Part shown: in pieces, positions 44,122-53,062 of the stretch
Position numbering within the stretch: position 1 is the first letter of the stretch
How the letters are laid out: each line of letters starts with the position of its first letter
From: an uncultured Christensenellaceae bacterium
Lineage (GTDB): Bacteria > Bacillota > Clostridia > Christensenellales > UMGS416
Length of the DNA stretch: 59,160 bases
Assembly: GCA_944376795.1 (NCBI GenBank)
Contig: CALWDW010000016.1
Location: 1-59,160, forward strand
Direction: 5' to 3'
Notes under the pieces: model-generated
The model's database searches: none
Told to the model about the DNA's origin: nothing
What the model saw: the letters and a program-made list of their open reading frames with translations, nothing else
Position numbers and translations under genes: made by a program

Positions 44122-46392
44122 CTATTGCCGTGCGAAGCTGAAGGGCACCGTCTCCCCGGCCTTCACGGACAGTTTGGTCTCCTGCCCAAAGGCCCGGACA
44201 CAGAGCTCGGCGTCCCACGCGGCCCGAATCGTACCGGTTACGTGCGCCGCATCCCACTGGGCGGCAACCTGGTGCCCGCCATGGGCGCACAAACCACGGA
44301 AAGCGCCCGTCCTCCAGCTCTGCGGCACGGCCGGCAGGAGCAGCAGTTCGTCCGGTCCGCCATCCTGAAGCAGCATCTCCGCCACTGCGGCGGTAAAGCC
44401 CGTGTTGCCGTCCAGCTCGTAAATTCCTCCCGTGATGGTGGTGGTCGGCCCCTGGTGGGTGATCATCATATTGTCCCGGCTCAGGAAGGCAATCATTGGC
44501 TTGACAAACTCCCCGGCAGCCTCAGCCTCTTGCAGTCGCGCATTTTGGAGAATCAAGAGCGCCCCCGCCCAGTTGGCATAGACAATATCCTTCGCATTCT
44601 CCCCCAGCCGGCGGCGCAGCGTAGTGCGCACGGCGTCCCCCAATGCGGGAGACCGCCTGGGATCAATCATGCCGAAGGGATGCAGCGCCAGCAGATGGGA
44701 GGTATGCCTGTGGTCGGGGAGTGCCTCCTCGAAGTCATAGTACCACTCCATAAGCTGGCCATGCTTGCCCGCACGGTAGGGAGGCAGACGGCGCAGCGCC
44801 TCCTCCAGGGAGCGAGTAAAATCGTCCTCCCGGCCTAGGATGTCGGCAGCCTCCCGCACAGCTAGGAAGACCGCCCGGGTAACCGTGGTGTCAAAAGAGC
44901 CGCCCACAGAAAGATAGCGAGGTTTCCCCTCCCAGAGGAAGGCATTCTCCGGGGAGTAGGAGGGTACCGTTACCCATTCTCCATTCTCCGGATCCTCCAT
45001 CAAAATATCCCGCAGGAAACGTGCGCTTTCCAGTAAGGTATCATAGTATTCGGCAAGATATGCCTTGTCCCGCGTCCAAAGGTAGTGCTCCCAAATCGAG
45101 TACGCAATCCAGCCGCCGCAGGTCACCGCAAAGCCCCAGTTCACATCCCAGCCAGGCGCCGCCCAGCCGAAGGCGTTGGAAACGGTGTGGGCTCCCCATC
45201 CCCTTGCCCCATAGAGTGCTTTGGCCATCTCGGCCCCATTGGGCGCCAAACGGTCCCGCACCCATCGCAGCAGGGGCTCTACACAATCGCCCAGTCCCGT
45301 TTTCTCGGCAGGATAGTAGTTCATTTGGGTATTGATGTCCAAATGCATATCGTCGGTCCACTCCATCCGACAGGCGCGGTCGTCGTTCCAGACCCCCTGC
45401 AGGGCGGCGGGCAGGGTCGAATCCGGACGGGTAGAACCTAGGAGAAGGTAACGACCGTACTGGAAAAACAGCGCAATCAGTCCATCGTCCCCCCCACCGT
45501 TCTCGGCAAAGGCACGGATCCGGGCATCCGTAGGCAAATGGCCTCGGGTGTCCTCCATAGTCAAGGTGCAGCGGTTCATCGCCTCGGTATGCTCCTGCAG
45601 GTGTGCGCTCTTCACGGCCTCGTAGCCCTTTTGGCCTGCGGCTTCGATACGGCGGCGGCAGACCTCTTCGGGATCCTCTCCAAAAAAGTCCGTAGCGGCC
45701 GTCAGAAATACCGTTAGCTTGGAAGCGTTCTCCACCACCAAACCGCGGCGGTGCCATACCACGCTGCCGTCGGTCTCATACCGAAGAAAAACGCCGTAGG
45801 ATACCCCGGTCAATCCATCGCTGTGGATATTCTCCAGGGCGCGCCCCCGAACCCAAAGGGTATGGGCGGCTTCATTGCGCTCCGTGTGGCAGGGCTGGCT
45901 CCAGCCTTCAACCCAAAGGCAGAAGGTCTGCCGCTCCCCCAGCGCCTCCATCCGCACGACCATAACCTTATCTGGATTGGACAGGAAGCTCTCCCGCTCT
46001 ACCAGGCCTCCGGCCAGTTCCAATTTGTCCAGGGCCACGCCGGTCTCCAACTCCAGTTCCCGATACACCGAGAGTGGCTCGGCCTCTAGGGATACCGTGA
46101 GCCTGCCAAGGGGGACCTGGGTCCCGTAGTTCCCTTTCTGTCCCACGCAATCCTTCAGAACTTCCTCAGCCTGGGCGTACTGCTTATCCAGCAAAAGCGC
46201 CCGCGCCCGTTGCATGGATTCTCCCGCGTTCCCGGCCAAAGGACAGGGCTGATTCTCTCCCGACCAGCAGGTGTTCTCCGACAAGTCAAATCGGCCTTGG
46301 GCGCCGCCGTAACTCATCGCTCCCATGTGCCCATTTCCAAGAGGCAAGGCTTGGGTCCACTCCCGAGCCTCTTGCCGATACCATAGTTTCAT
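44122..46392 (-). CDS. Glycoside hydrolase family 95 (alpha-L-fucosidase/galactosidase type)
   Basis: 756 aa, no signal peptide. N-terminal beta domain MKLWYRQEAREWTQALPLGNGHMGAMSYGG, then an (alpha/alpha)6 barrel. Near the barrel SPEN (about residue 481) holds the usual catalytic Glu, and YELDGNTGFTAAVAEMLLQ near the end has the conserved Asp. The Asn-bearing motif, usually HHN-x-D/N, reads HTVSNAFGW here, so the base site is divergent. GH95 enzymes remove alpha-1,2-fucose or L-galactose from host or plant glycans. I start at 46392, 7 nt after GAGGAG; the upstream Met codons are too near the site. It has its own promoter and does not depend on GH2. Confidence 0.87.
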   Translation of the reverse strand: MKLWYRQEAREWTQALPLGNGHMGAMSYGGAQGRFDLSENTCWSGENQPCPLAGNAGESMQRARALLLDKQYAQAEEVLKDCVGQKGNYGTQVPLGRLTVSLEAEPLSVYRELELETGVALDKLELAGGLVERESFLSNPDKVMVVRMEALGERQTFCLWVEGWSQPCHTERNEAAHTLWVRGRALENIHSDGLTGVSYGVFLRYETDGSVVWHRRGLVVENASKLTVFLTAATDFFGEDPEEVCRRRIEAAGQKGYEAVKSAHLQEHTEAMNRCTLTMEDTRGHLPTDARIRAFAENGGGDDGLIALFFQYGRYLLLGSTRPDSTLPAALQGVWNDDRACRMEWTDDMHLDINTQMNYYPAEKTGLGDCVEPLLRWVRDRLAPNGAEMAKALYGARGWGAHTVSNAFGWAAPGWDVNWGFAVTCGGWIAYSIWEHYLWTRDKAYLAEYYDTLLESARFLRDILMEDPENGEWVTVPSYSPENAFLWEGKPRYLSVGGSFDTTVTRAVFLAVREAADILGREDDFTRSLEEALRRLPPYRAGKHGQLMEWYYDFEEALPDHRHTSHLLALHPFGMIDPRRSPALGDAVRTTLRRRLGENAKDIVYANWAGALLILQNARLQEAEAAGEFVKPMIAFLSRDNMMITHQGPTTTITGGIYELDGNTGFTAAVAEMLLQDGGPDELLLLPAVPQSWRTGAFRGLCAHGGHQVAAQWDAAHVTGTIRAAWDAELCVRAFGQETKLSVKAGETVPFSFARQ

Positions 46393-46538
46393 GTGCATAC
46401 TCCTCATACCAATGGATTTTGCGAGAAAATCCGCAGGAACCCTTTGCCCGCCAGAACCGAGCCCTCCCACGGCTTCCGCAAGGAATCAACCGCCGCCTTG
46501 CAGCGGCAAACCAGGACCTTGCTCCTATTGTCACGCCA

Positions 46539-46567
46539 AGTATACCGTCTTCGGGGACAAGTTGCAA
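46539..46567 (-). promoter_or_regulatory. SigA-type promoter of the GH95 gene
   Basis: TTGCAA (46562..46567), 17 bp, TATACT (46539..46544) on the minus strand. The leader is about 140 nt with no known structured element. The rest of the 245-bp gap back to GH2 shows nothing else. Confidence 0.7.
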
Positions 46568-46637
46568 GAGCGGAAGCAGCCAAACGCCCCAAGGTCAGTT
46601 CCGGGGCCGTCTGCTGTCTTCCACATTCTGTTTCCCG

Positions 46638-49343
46638 CTAGACCACCAGGTCGCGAACCTCCCCCACCGTCATCTCTTGCCTTGGAGCAAAATTCGGAGA
46701 GGAAAGGTAGCGATAGATGGCATTCTGCAATGCACGGGCCTCGGGATACTGCTGCAAGCTGTGCAGCCCCAAAGACGAGATCAGCAGCCGCCCTCCGCCG
46801 CACCGGCACTCCAGGATCCGCGCCATGGGGCGCAGGTAGGCATAGCTGTCCATCTCGGTCACGATGCACTCCATGGCCCGCGGCAGGATTATGGCCCGCT
46901 GCACTGCCATGGACCACCACTGCCAGTCAGAATGAAACGAAGTGGGAAAGCCTCGGAAAAGAGGATGCTTCTCGTTAATCAGCATTCCCATGCCGCCCTC
47001 CTGCCCCGGGAACGTGCCCACCGACCAAAAATCAGTGGTAAACTGGGCCTGGATAGAGCGAGGAAGCTGCTCCGGGGTGGAATCGGGAGCCAAATACACA
47101 CTTTGGCCCTGGGCCAGGGCACGACACGCTGCATCGTTCAGACGCCGCGTCTCGTACACCCGGAAAGGGCAGATGGGACGCACCGGCGGATACACCCATA
47201 CCGGGTAAGTGGTGCGTACCTCCCCTACCCATACCTGCAGCTGCAGCGCTGCGGCTTCCCCATAGCCCGTCAAAGGAATCGCAAGCTTTCCAAGGAACGT
47301 ATTCTCACCGCAGGGGCAATCCACCTCGCCCAATGTTCCGACGTTCCTTTTTCCGCCGCCTTCCAGGGCATAGTGCAGCACACCGCGCACCGCGGTCCTG
47401 CCATAGTTGGCCAGCTCCACCTCTGCCGTTAGCGTCTCTCCCACCTCATAGGTGTACCTATCCAGTTTTACCAAAGGAAGTTGGGCACGGAAAAAGGCAT
47501 GGAAGGCTTCCGGCTCGGCAAAGGGATAGGGCTTGGATTTCAGATGGGCGTTCAGCATGCCCACCAGGGCCGTCCCCTGACCCGGGAAGTCCTGCAATCC
47601 CAGCAGAGAGATGCCGGACATCTCCCGCGTGCGCATCGCCGCCTCAATTTCCTCCCGGTAGCCGATGCGGGCCCGTTCCCCTGTGGCCTCCACATAGCGT
47701 TCCCAATGCTTTTCCAGCCCTTTTTCCCGCACGCGCTTCTGAATCAGGCGGTAGTTGGCCGGATCCAGCACGCTGCGGAAGTCCTCCAGTTCCCGAAAAT
47801 CGGGCAGCACCTCAAACTGCCCCACTTCAAAGCTGAATACCGGTTTGGCATAGCTTTGGCGCAGGCTCTTCATGGCCGCACTGTAGTCGGTCTTGGTATG
47901 GGGATATTGGTGATTGATGTAGCCCTGAATTCCACCTGGAAGCCCCGGCCACCCGGCAGAAGTCCCCCGCAGATCTTCGCGCGAGAACTTCTGTGATGTG
48001 TAGAAATCACTCTTTTCTCCGCAGCCAATGGCTCCATAGTGCTCATTGGAACCGCGAGAGTACATCCGGGTATCGTCTATGGATCGGGCCATGTCCAGCA
48101 GCGCGTCCATGCGGCGGTGACCTTCCTGGCTGGTGTGGAGCTCATTGCCCAAGGTCAGCATCACAAAGCTGGGATGGTTCGCGTAGGTCAGCAGCAGCTG
48201 ACGCAGCTCCCGACGGTAGTAGGAAAAGCTCTCCTCCGACAGGAATGCGTCCCGCGGATTCCAATGGGACAGTTCGGGCTGCAGAAGCATTCCCATGCCG
48301 TCGGCAGCGGCAAAGGCGGCCTCCGGAGGGCAGTGGGAGTGGAAGCGGACGCAGTTGACCCCGTAGGAGCGATAGGTGCCGAGGATATTCTCCCACGCCG
48401 CTTGGTCCATGGGGCAATAGCCCGTTTCGGGAAATACTGCACAGTTGGCTTCGCTGCGCAGAAAAATAGTACGTCCGTTTAAGGCCAAACGGCCCCTGCC
48501 GTTGCTTCCAAAGCTGCGTACACCAAAGGCGACGATCCTCTCTCCCGCCTCGGACAGGTGGGCCGTCAGACGGCAAAGATTGCCATCTTCTTCCTCCCAA
48601 AGGGGCGTGTCCAAAGCAAGGGGAAGATCCTCCAGCACGACCTCGGTTCTTCCCGGTTCCATACAAACCGCCGTATGCGCCTCCTGGGCCAGCTCCGGAG
48701 AGGCCACGGTCAGTACGCCTTCATAGGGCACAGAGGAGTCGATCTCCGCCTTGACCGTCACCGTGTTCCCGTGAGGATAGACCCGCGTCCAGGAAAGAAA
48801 TACGCGCTCCTCCACCCGGAGACGAATATATCCCAATAGACCGTTCCAATTGGTCTGGGCTTCATCGGTGGCCGCCGAAGAATAAACAATATCATCATGC
48901 GGCAGTCCCGGGTAGCTGTTGTCACTGATAAAGGTCAGGAGATGCTCTCCCGCTGCCACGCCAGTCACCTCAAAGACATGGGGCGCAACCAAGGTTGGCT
49001 CCTCAAAGGGCTCCATCTCCCGTCCGTCCACCAGCAGCCGCAGGCACCGTGCCCGCTCTACCTCCACAAAGGCGCGTTTTCCCTCGGGAATCTCCAAGTT
49101 CCACCGCCGGGAAATCCTCGCCTCTCCCTCATAGGTGTGCTTTCGCGTAAACCGGGTGGCAATGGGCGCGTCGGAAGAATCCTCCGTCTGCGCGCCATGT
49201 CCTTCCCCGGGATGCACCGGATGGGCAGGCGTATCTCGGTGACCGATACCGCTCTCATCCAGCGTTCCCGGGAGTTTCATGATACCCTGAACCCCATCGG
49301 GCAGCGTCACCTGCCACTGTCCAGCCAAAGATTGCAGTGTCAT
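46638..49343 (-). CDS. Glycoside hydrolase family 2 protein (beta-galactosidase/glucuronidase-like)
   Basis: 901 aa, no signal peptide. A sugar-binding jelly-roll domain (ISRRWNLEIPEGKRAFVEVE and VDGREMEPF), an Ig-like domain, then the TIM barrel: GVNCVRFHSHCPPEAAFAAADGMGMLLQPE, acid/base Glu in LTLGNELHTS (about residue 400) and the probable nucleophile in FSFEVGQF (about 506). After the barrel about 330 residues of extra beta domains follow, ending in a domain with ARILECRCGGGRLLISSLGL, which looks like a glutamine-amidotransferase-like fold used for ligand binding. The substrate is not readable. The start overlaps the stop of the TPR gene by 4 nt (ATGA), so the two were made as a pair. Confidence 0.85.
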   Translation of the reverse strand: MTLQSLAGQWQVTLPDGVQGIMKLPGTLDESGIGHRDTPAHPVHPGEGHGAQTEDSSDAPIATRFTRKHTYEGEARISRRWNLEIPEGKRAFVEVERARCLRLLVDGREMEPFEEPTLVAPHVFEVTGVAAGEHLLTFISDNSYPGLPHDDIVYSSAATDEAQTNWNGLLGYIRLRVEERVFLSWTRVYPHGNTVTVKAEIDSSVPYEGVLTVASPELAQEAHTAVCMEPGRTEVVLEDLPLALDTPLWEEEDGNLCRLTAHLSEAGERIVAFGVRSFGSNGRGRLALNGRTIFLRSEANCAVFPETGYCPMDQAAWENILGTYRSYGVNCVRFHSHCPPEAAFAAADGMGMLLQPELSHWNPRDAFLSEESFSYYRRELRQLLLTYANHPSFVMLTLGNELHTSQEGHRRMDALLDMARSIDDTRMYSRGSNEHYGAIGCGEKSDFYTSQKFSREDLRGTSAGWPGLPGGIQGYINHQYPHTKTDYSAAMKSLRQSYAKPVFSFEVGQFEVLPDFRELEDFRSVLDPANYRLIQKRVREKGLEKHWERYVEATGERARIGYREEIEAAMRTREMSGISLLGLQDFPGQGTALVGMLNAHLKSKPYPFAEPEAFHAFFRAQLPLVKLDRYTYEVGETLTAEVELANYGRTAVRGVLHYALEGGGKRNVGTLGEVDCPCGENTFLGKLAIPLTGYGEAAALQLQVWVGEVRTTYPVWVYPPVRPICPFRVYETRRLNDAACRALAQGQSVYLAPDSTPEQLPRSIQAQFTTDFWSVGTFPGQEGGMGMLINEKHPLFRGFPTSFHSDWQWWSMAVQRAIILPRAMECIVTEMDSYAYLRPMARILECRCGGGRLLISSLGLHSLQQYPEARALQNAIYRYLSSPNFAPRQEMTVGEVRDLVV

Positions 49344-51042
49344 ACCGGTTCCCCCTCCTTCTTGCAAAGCTGTCCATAGATTCTGGCTCCCTGATGCCCC
49401 AGATCCAAAGCGGAGGTTTCCGCAAAGAAGGGCAAGGCCCCGTCCCGATCCCCACGGCCCAGTGCTGCTAAGCCCATGAGGTAGCAGCAATGTGCCCGGT
49501 TTTTACGCCCCATGTCGTCCTCAAAGATCAGGAAATCCGGCAAAGAGACCGCAAAAAAGTCGTTTTTCACCGTATCGTCCAGGTGCGCCCGGCCATACCG
49601 CTCTAATTTGTCCAGGCAAAGCCGCGCTTCGTCCTGTTCACCCAACTTCGCGCTGGCCAGAGCCTTGTACAGGATCATGTCGGCAGGCTGATCGTAATAA
49701 TACTGCACCCCGGCAGGCTCGTTGTCCCCTGCCTGCGCTAACCGGTACTCCCGGCGGGCGGCCTGGTCATCGCGAGTCCCTGGTATGCCACGCCCAATGC
49801 ATAGTGGATATCGTTATCCTTCGTCCCTTCCAGGCGCCCCTCGCCCAGGCAGAGCGGATAGGTAAGCGCCTGCGACAGCCGATCTCGGGCCTCTTCCATC
49901 CGTCCCCGGCGGAGGCTCTCCCCCGCCAGGCTGCGGAGCGCCAGCTTGTACTGGCCGGACACCCTTCCTTCTGCCCCCTCCCATGGCCGGAAGTTGTGGG
50001 ACAGGATGGCATCCAGCGCCTCCTGATGCCGCCCCGCTAGGTTGTACAGCGTCACAAACTCCAACATGGCGTCATCCCGTTCCCGGGCCAGTTCCTGATG
50101 CGCCTCATAGCGGGCCAGCCGTTCCTCGACGGACATGCCCAGGCGCTTGTAAAGCTGATCCAGCTCCAGGAAAACCCGTGCGTCGGTCTCATCCAGGGCA
50201 AAGGCTTGCTCCAACTGCTCCCGCGCGCCCTGGGCGTCTCCTCGCTTGTTATAGCGGGCAAGGGCCAGATTGCGGCGCGCCGTGGGGAAGGTTCCATCCA
50301 GGGCGATGGACTTCTCCCACAGGGTCTGGGCCCGGTCAAACTGCAGCTTGTCATAGTACAGGCAGCCAAGATAGTAGAAAGCTTTGGCGCCCTGCGGGTT
50401 CCGCTTTCCGGCATCCTGCAGAACGGCAATGTCCTCCAGCTTGTTGGGGAAGCAGCAGCCGGGAGCCCAGGCCTCGGCCTGTCGGTAGGCTGCGTCCCGT
50501 CCGGCAGCATCTCCCAGCTTTCCCAGATAGAAGCCCCGATAGTACGCCAGCATAGGATACTCCTCCCCGCACAGTTTCAAAACGGCCAGCGCCTGGTCGT
50601 ACATGCCAAACTCCGCATAGTCCCGGGCTGTCTGCAGGTAGTGCTCGGCAAAGCCCCGCATCAGCCGCTGCATTGTCTTCAGCGCCTCCCCCGGATCCTC
50701 CTCCAGCAGCACCTGCTCATAGCGGCTGACATAGTCAAAGGGATCCAGCGCCAGGTTCTCGCAAATCCAACGCCCCGCCTCCTTCCGTCTGCCCATACAC
50801 CGCAGCAGCGCCGCTTTGAGTCCCCGGGCCTTCACGTTGTGGCCGTTTTTCACCAGGCTCTTTTCTGCCAGCTCCAGCGCCTCGTCCCAGGACTGCTCCC
50901 GGGCCTTCAGCGCGGCTAGGTAATAGTAAGACATTTCCTGCTGTTCGCTGCTCCACGTCGCTTTGTAGAAGGCGTCATAGGCCTCCTTCTCCCGCCCCTG
51001 CCAAAGCAGCGCCAGTCCCAGGTTATGGCTCTCTTTAGACAT
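49340..51042 (-). pseudogene. DUF5107-type tetratricopeptide gene: 5'-truncated and frameshifted
   Basis: The two reading frames 51042..49738 and 49708..49340 belong to one TPR protein. The break is near 49771: adding one base there joins YQGL to a frame reading DDQAARREYRLAQAGDNEPAG and then VQYYYDQPADM, continuous with the second piece. Repeats such as KAFYYLGCLYYDKLQFDRAQTLWEKSIALD are the C-terminal TPR half of DUF5107 proteins, which normally also have an N-terminal beta-rich, sugar-hydrolase-like domain of some 500-600 residues. That whole part is missing: the frame starts in the middle of the TPR region with no ribosome binding site and abuts the truncated araC gene. These proteins usually go with GH2 genes, as here (4-nt overlap). 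Probably non-functional; a sequencing error could explain the frameshift but not the truncation. Confidence 0.75.
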
Positions 51043-51061
51043 TACCACGCTGCTAACCAAA

Positions 51062-51406
51062 TTGGCGCTGGTGGATAAGGAACCCTCTGCCGATGCGCCC
51101 CTAGCACGGGCCATCGCCTACATCCAGGAGCACTTTGCCGAGCCCATCAGTCTGGATGATTTGGCCGCTATGGCCTCCTTGCGTCCCTACTACTTCACAC
51201 GGCTCTTCACCCGGGAAACCGGCCAAACGCCCCACCAATACTTACTTTCCGTAAGAATCAACTCCGCCCGGTTTTTGCTCAAAAGCAGTTCCCTCTCTGT
51301 CAAAGAAATTGGTTTTGCCTGCGGCTTTACCAGCGAAAGCAGCTTCAGCGCCGCCTTCCGAAAGCGCACGGGGCAAACTCCTGGCCAGTACCGCTTCTCT
51401 CGGTAA
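51062..51406 (+). pseudogene. AraC-family regulator, only the C-terminal DNA-binding half remains
   Basis: 114 aa. Both AraC helix-turn-helix motifs are intact: ISLDDLAAMASLRPYYFTRLF and LSVKEIGFACGFTSESSFSAAFRKRTGQTPGQYR. The N-terminal sugar-sensing cupin domain (about 160-180 residues) is missing. The coding-like frame continues upstream (DITTLLTKLALVDKEPSAD) to about 51035 and then runs into antisense of the TPR gene, so the 5' part has been lost. No ATG or ribosome binding site is present; only TTG at 51062 or GTG at 51071 could start it. It was most likely the local regulator of the divergent DUF5107/GH2 operon. Confidence 0.7.
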
Positions 51407-51410
51407 GCAC

Positions 51411-51445
51411 AAAAAGCGGCCCCGCGCCTATTGCGCGAGGGCCGC
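51411..51445 (-). terminator. Terminator after the aldo/keto-reductase-like gene
   Basis: GCGGCCC (51416..51422) with GGGCCGC (51439..51445) plus inner CGCGC/GCGCG pairs; on the minus strand TTTTTGTG follows. Confidence 0.75.
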
Positions 51446-51470
51446 CTTGCTGCTCTGAGGATTCCGGGCT

Positions 51471-52322
51471 CTACTTCATAATTGCGGTCTTATTGGGGCT
51501 GTTGCGGCCCTCCAGGTCGGGCTTACGGCGCTCCAGGGCCGCCAGGCCATACTCCACGTCCTCCACCGCCTCGTCAGGATTCATGCAGCCCACGGTCACC
51601 ATGTCGCAGTCCCGAAGCGTGGCAAAGGAGAAGCTCAGCCCTACAAAGGGCGAGCAGCGTCCTGCCGCCATGGGCTTAATGGTCATCACCGGCTTCTTGG
51701 CCCCATGGATCACCGAATGGATGTACTCAATCTCCACCTGCATAAGGAAGCCCATGCAGTTATAAATCTGGATATAGGTCTCCACATCATAGCCCTGTTC
51801 ATCCGAATAGACAATAAGCTCCGGCATATGGGCGGACAACCCGGGGATCATCCCTTCCTCCCGGATCATAGACAGATAGTCGGGCAGGCGGTCCAAGGTA
51901 TGGGTATTTTTGCACACCAGCTGCTCGGCGGCGCTGTGATGGATCAGGCAGAAGGTTGCCCCCCTCTCCCGGCTTCGGCGGATGGTCTCCCGGGCCTCGG
52001 CCCGCGCCATGGGGTTGTTATCCACATTGATGATGGGGGTATCCACCATAATCACCTTACGCCCCACCTCATCCTCGGCGCGTTTAACGCCCTCCAGAAG
52101 GAAATCGTTCCCATCAAACAGCGCCATTAGGGTATCCACACCCCGCTCCAGGAAGCGGGCAATGATGTCCCCGCAGGCATGCGGGCAATGGTTCCGCTTG
52201 GCAATAGCCCGATCTGCGGAAGGGGTAGTGTGGGAATATCCAAGAATCCAATTGGTTCCGATGATCATGCGGGACAGGGACACACCGCCCACCATTGTTC
52301 TGGGGAAAAGATCCTGCGCCAT
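51471..52322 (-). CDS. Aldo/keto-reductase-like TIM-barrel protein
   Basis: 283 aa. TIM-barrel pattern with an aldo/keto-reductase-like start (MVGGVSLSRMIIGTNWILG), an ERGVDTLMALFDG segment like the GxNxFDTA region, PGLSAHMPELI, and an ending VTVGCMNPDEAVEDVEYGLAALE. The catalytic Tyr/Lys pair of true reductases is not clear by eye, so it may be a diverged member or another TIM-barrel enzyme. Conserved HHS (LIHHSAAEQL) and Cys residues are visible. The start at 52322 follows GGAGG. It is divergent from the zinc-ribbon/GH4 operon, which suggests use of the same sugars. Confidence 0.55.
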   Translation of the reverse strand: MAQDLFPRTMVGGVSLSRMIIGTNWILGYSHTTPSADRAIAKRNHCPHACGDIIARFLERGVDTLMALFDGNDFLLEGVKRAEDEVGRKVIMVDTPIINVDNNPMARAEARETIRRSRERGATFCLIHHSAAEQLVCKNTHTLDRLPDYLSMIREEGMIPGLSAHMPELIVYSDEQGYDVETYIQIYNCMGFLMQVEIEYIHSVIHGAKKPVMTIKPMAAGRCSPFVGLSFSFATLRDCDMVTVGCMNPDEAVEDVEYGLAALERRKPDLEGRNSPNKTAIMK

Positions 52323-52559
52323 TTTACGCACCTCCAAATCTCACATTTTCGGGGATGTAAGCTGTAGTTTTACTATACTCCATCCTTCGCTGGGAAACCA
52401 TAGACCGATTACGCCTCTTGGATTGGAGAGACGCACAATTTTGACCTGTATGGGGCGGTATGAACGATTCTACGGCCGGCGGGTCAATTCGCTCAATAGA
52501 AGCAAAATCCACCGGTATGGTATAATACCGATAAGCTAAGGTGATAGGAGGGACTGTTC

Positions 52560-53051
52560 GTGCCAACCCAGCTTTCGTACCGCCGGGTCGAGGGGGCCTT
52601 GGTCTGCCCCTATGGGGATACTCTGTGGACGGTCCTCCGAGGCTCCCTCTATACGCCGCTGGATCACTTCCGTCTGGATGGGGTGCGAACCGCCGCGCTC
52701 CTAGACAACCTGCAGGGTCTGCCCCAGGTGCAGCATGCCGAGATTGTGGAAGGCGTGCTCTGCATCCATCCCCAGGCCGGCATTACCCTGCCGCAGCAGC
52801 AGTCCATCATGGAGGCAGCCGCCGCCCGGCTGGCGGCTATCCCCCAGCCCTATCCGGCAGGGAAAGCCTGCCAGCGCTGCGGACGGACGCAGGACACTTC
52901 GCCCCGGGTGGTGGAAGGGCTGGCGCACTGGTGCTGCCCCTCCTGCCGCGCGCTTTATCAGCGAGCCGAAGGCAGCGCCTTCTGGCGGCTCTGGGAGAAA
53001 CTCACCCGCCCCCGTCTTTCCCGAAAAAGCAGTCCAAAACACCGAAAGTAG
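52560..53051 (+). CDS. Zinc-ribbon protein of unknown function before the GH4 gene
   Basis: 163 aa, not recognised. The C-terminal third carries a zinc-ribbon pattern, C104-x2-C107 and C125-C126-x2-C129 (CQRCGRTQD and HWCCPSC). The first hundred residues look like a small alpha/beta domain (VEGALVCPYGDTLWTVLRGS, HAEIVEGVLCIHPQAG). The start is GTG at 52560, 7 nt after GGAGG. It lies 11 bp before the GH4 gene, and a TATAAT box (52521..52526) lies upstream without a good -35. It could be a regulator or a binding partner; nothing in the sequence decides this. Confidence 0.65.
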   Translation: MPTQLSYRRVEGALVCPYGDTLWTVLRGSLYTPLDHFRLDGVRTAALLDNLQGLPQVQHAEIVEGVLCIHPQAGITLPQQQSIMEAAAARLAAIPQPYPAGKACQRCGRTQDTSPRVVEGLAHWCCPSCRALYQRAEGSAFWRLWEKLTRPRLSRKSSPKHRK

Positions 53052-53062
53052 GAGGTTATTTC

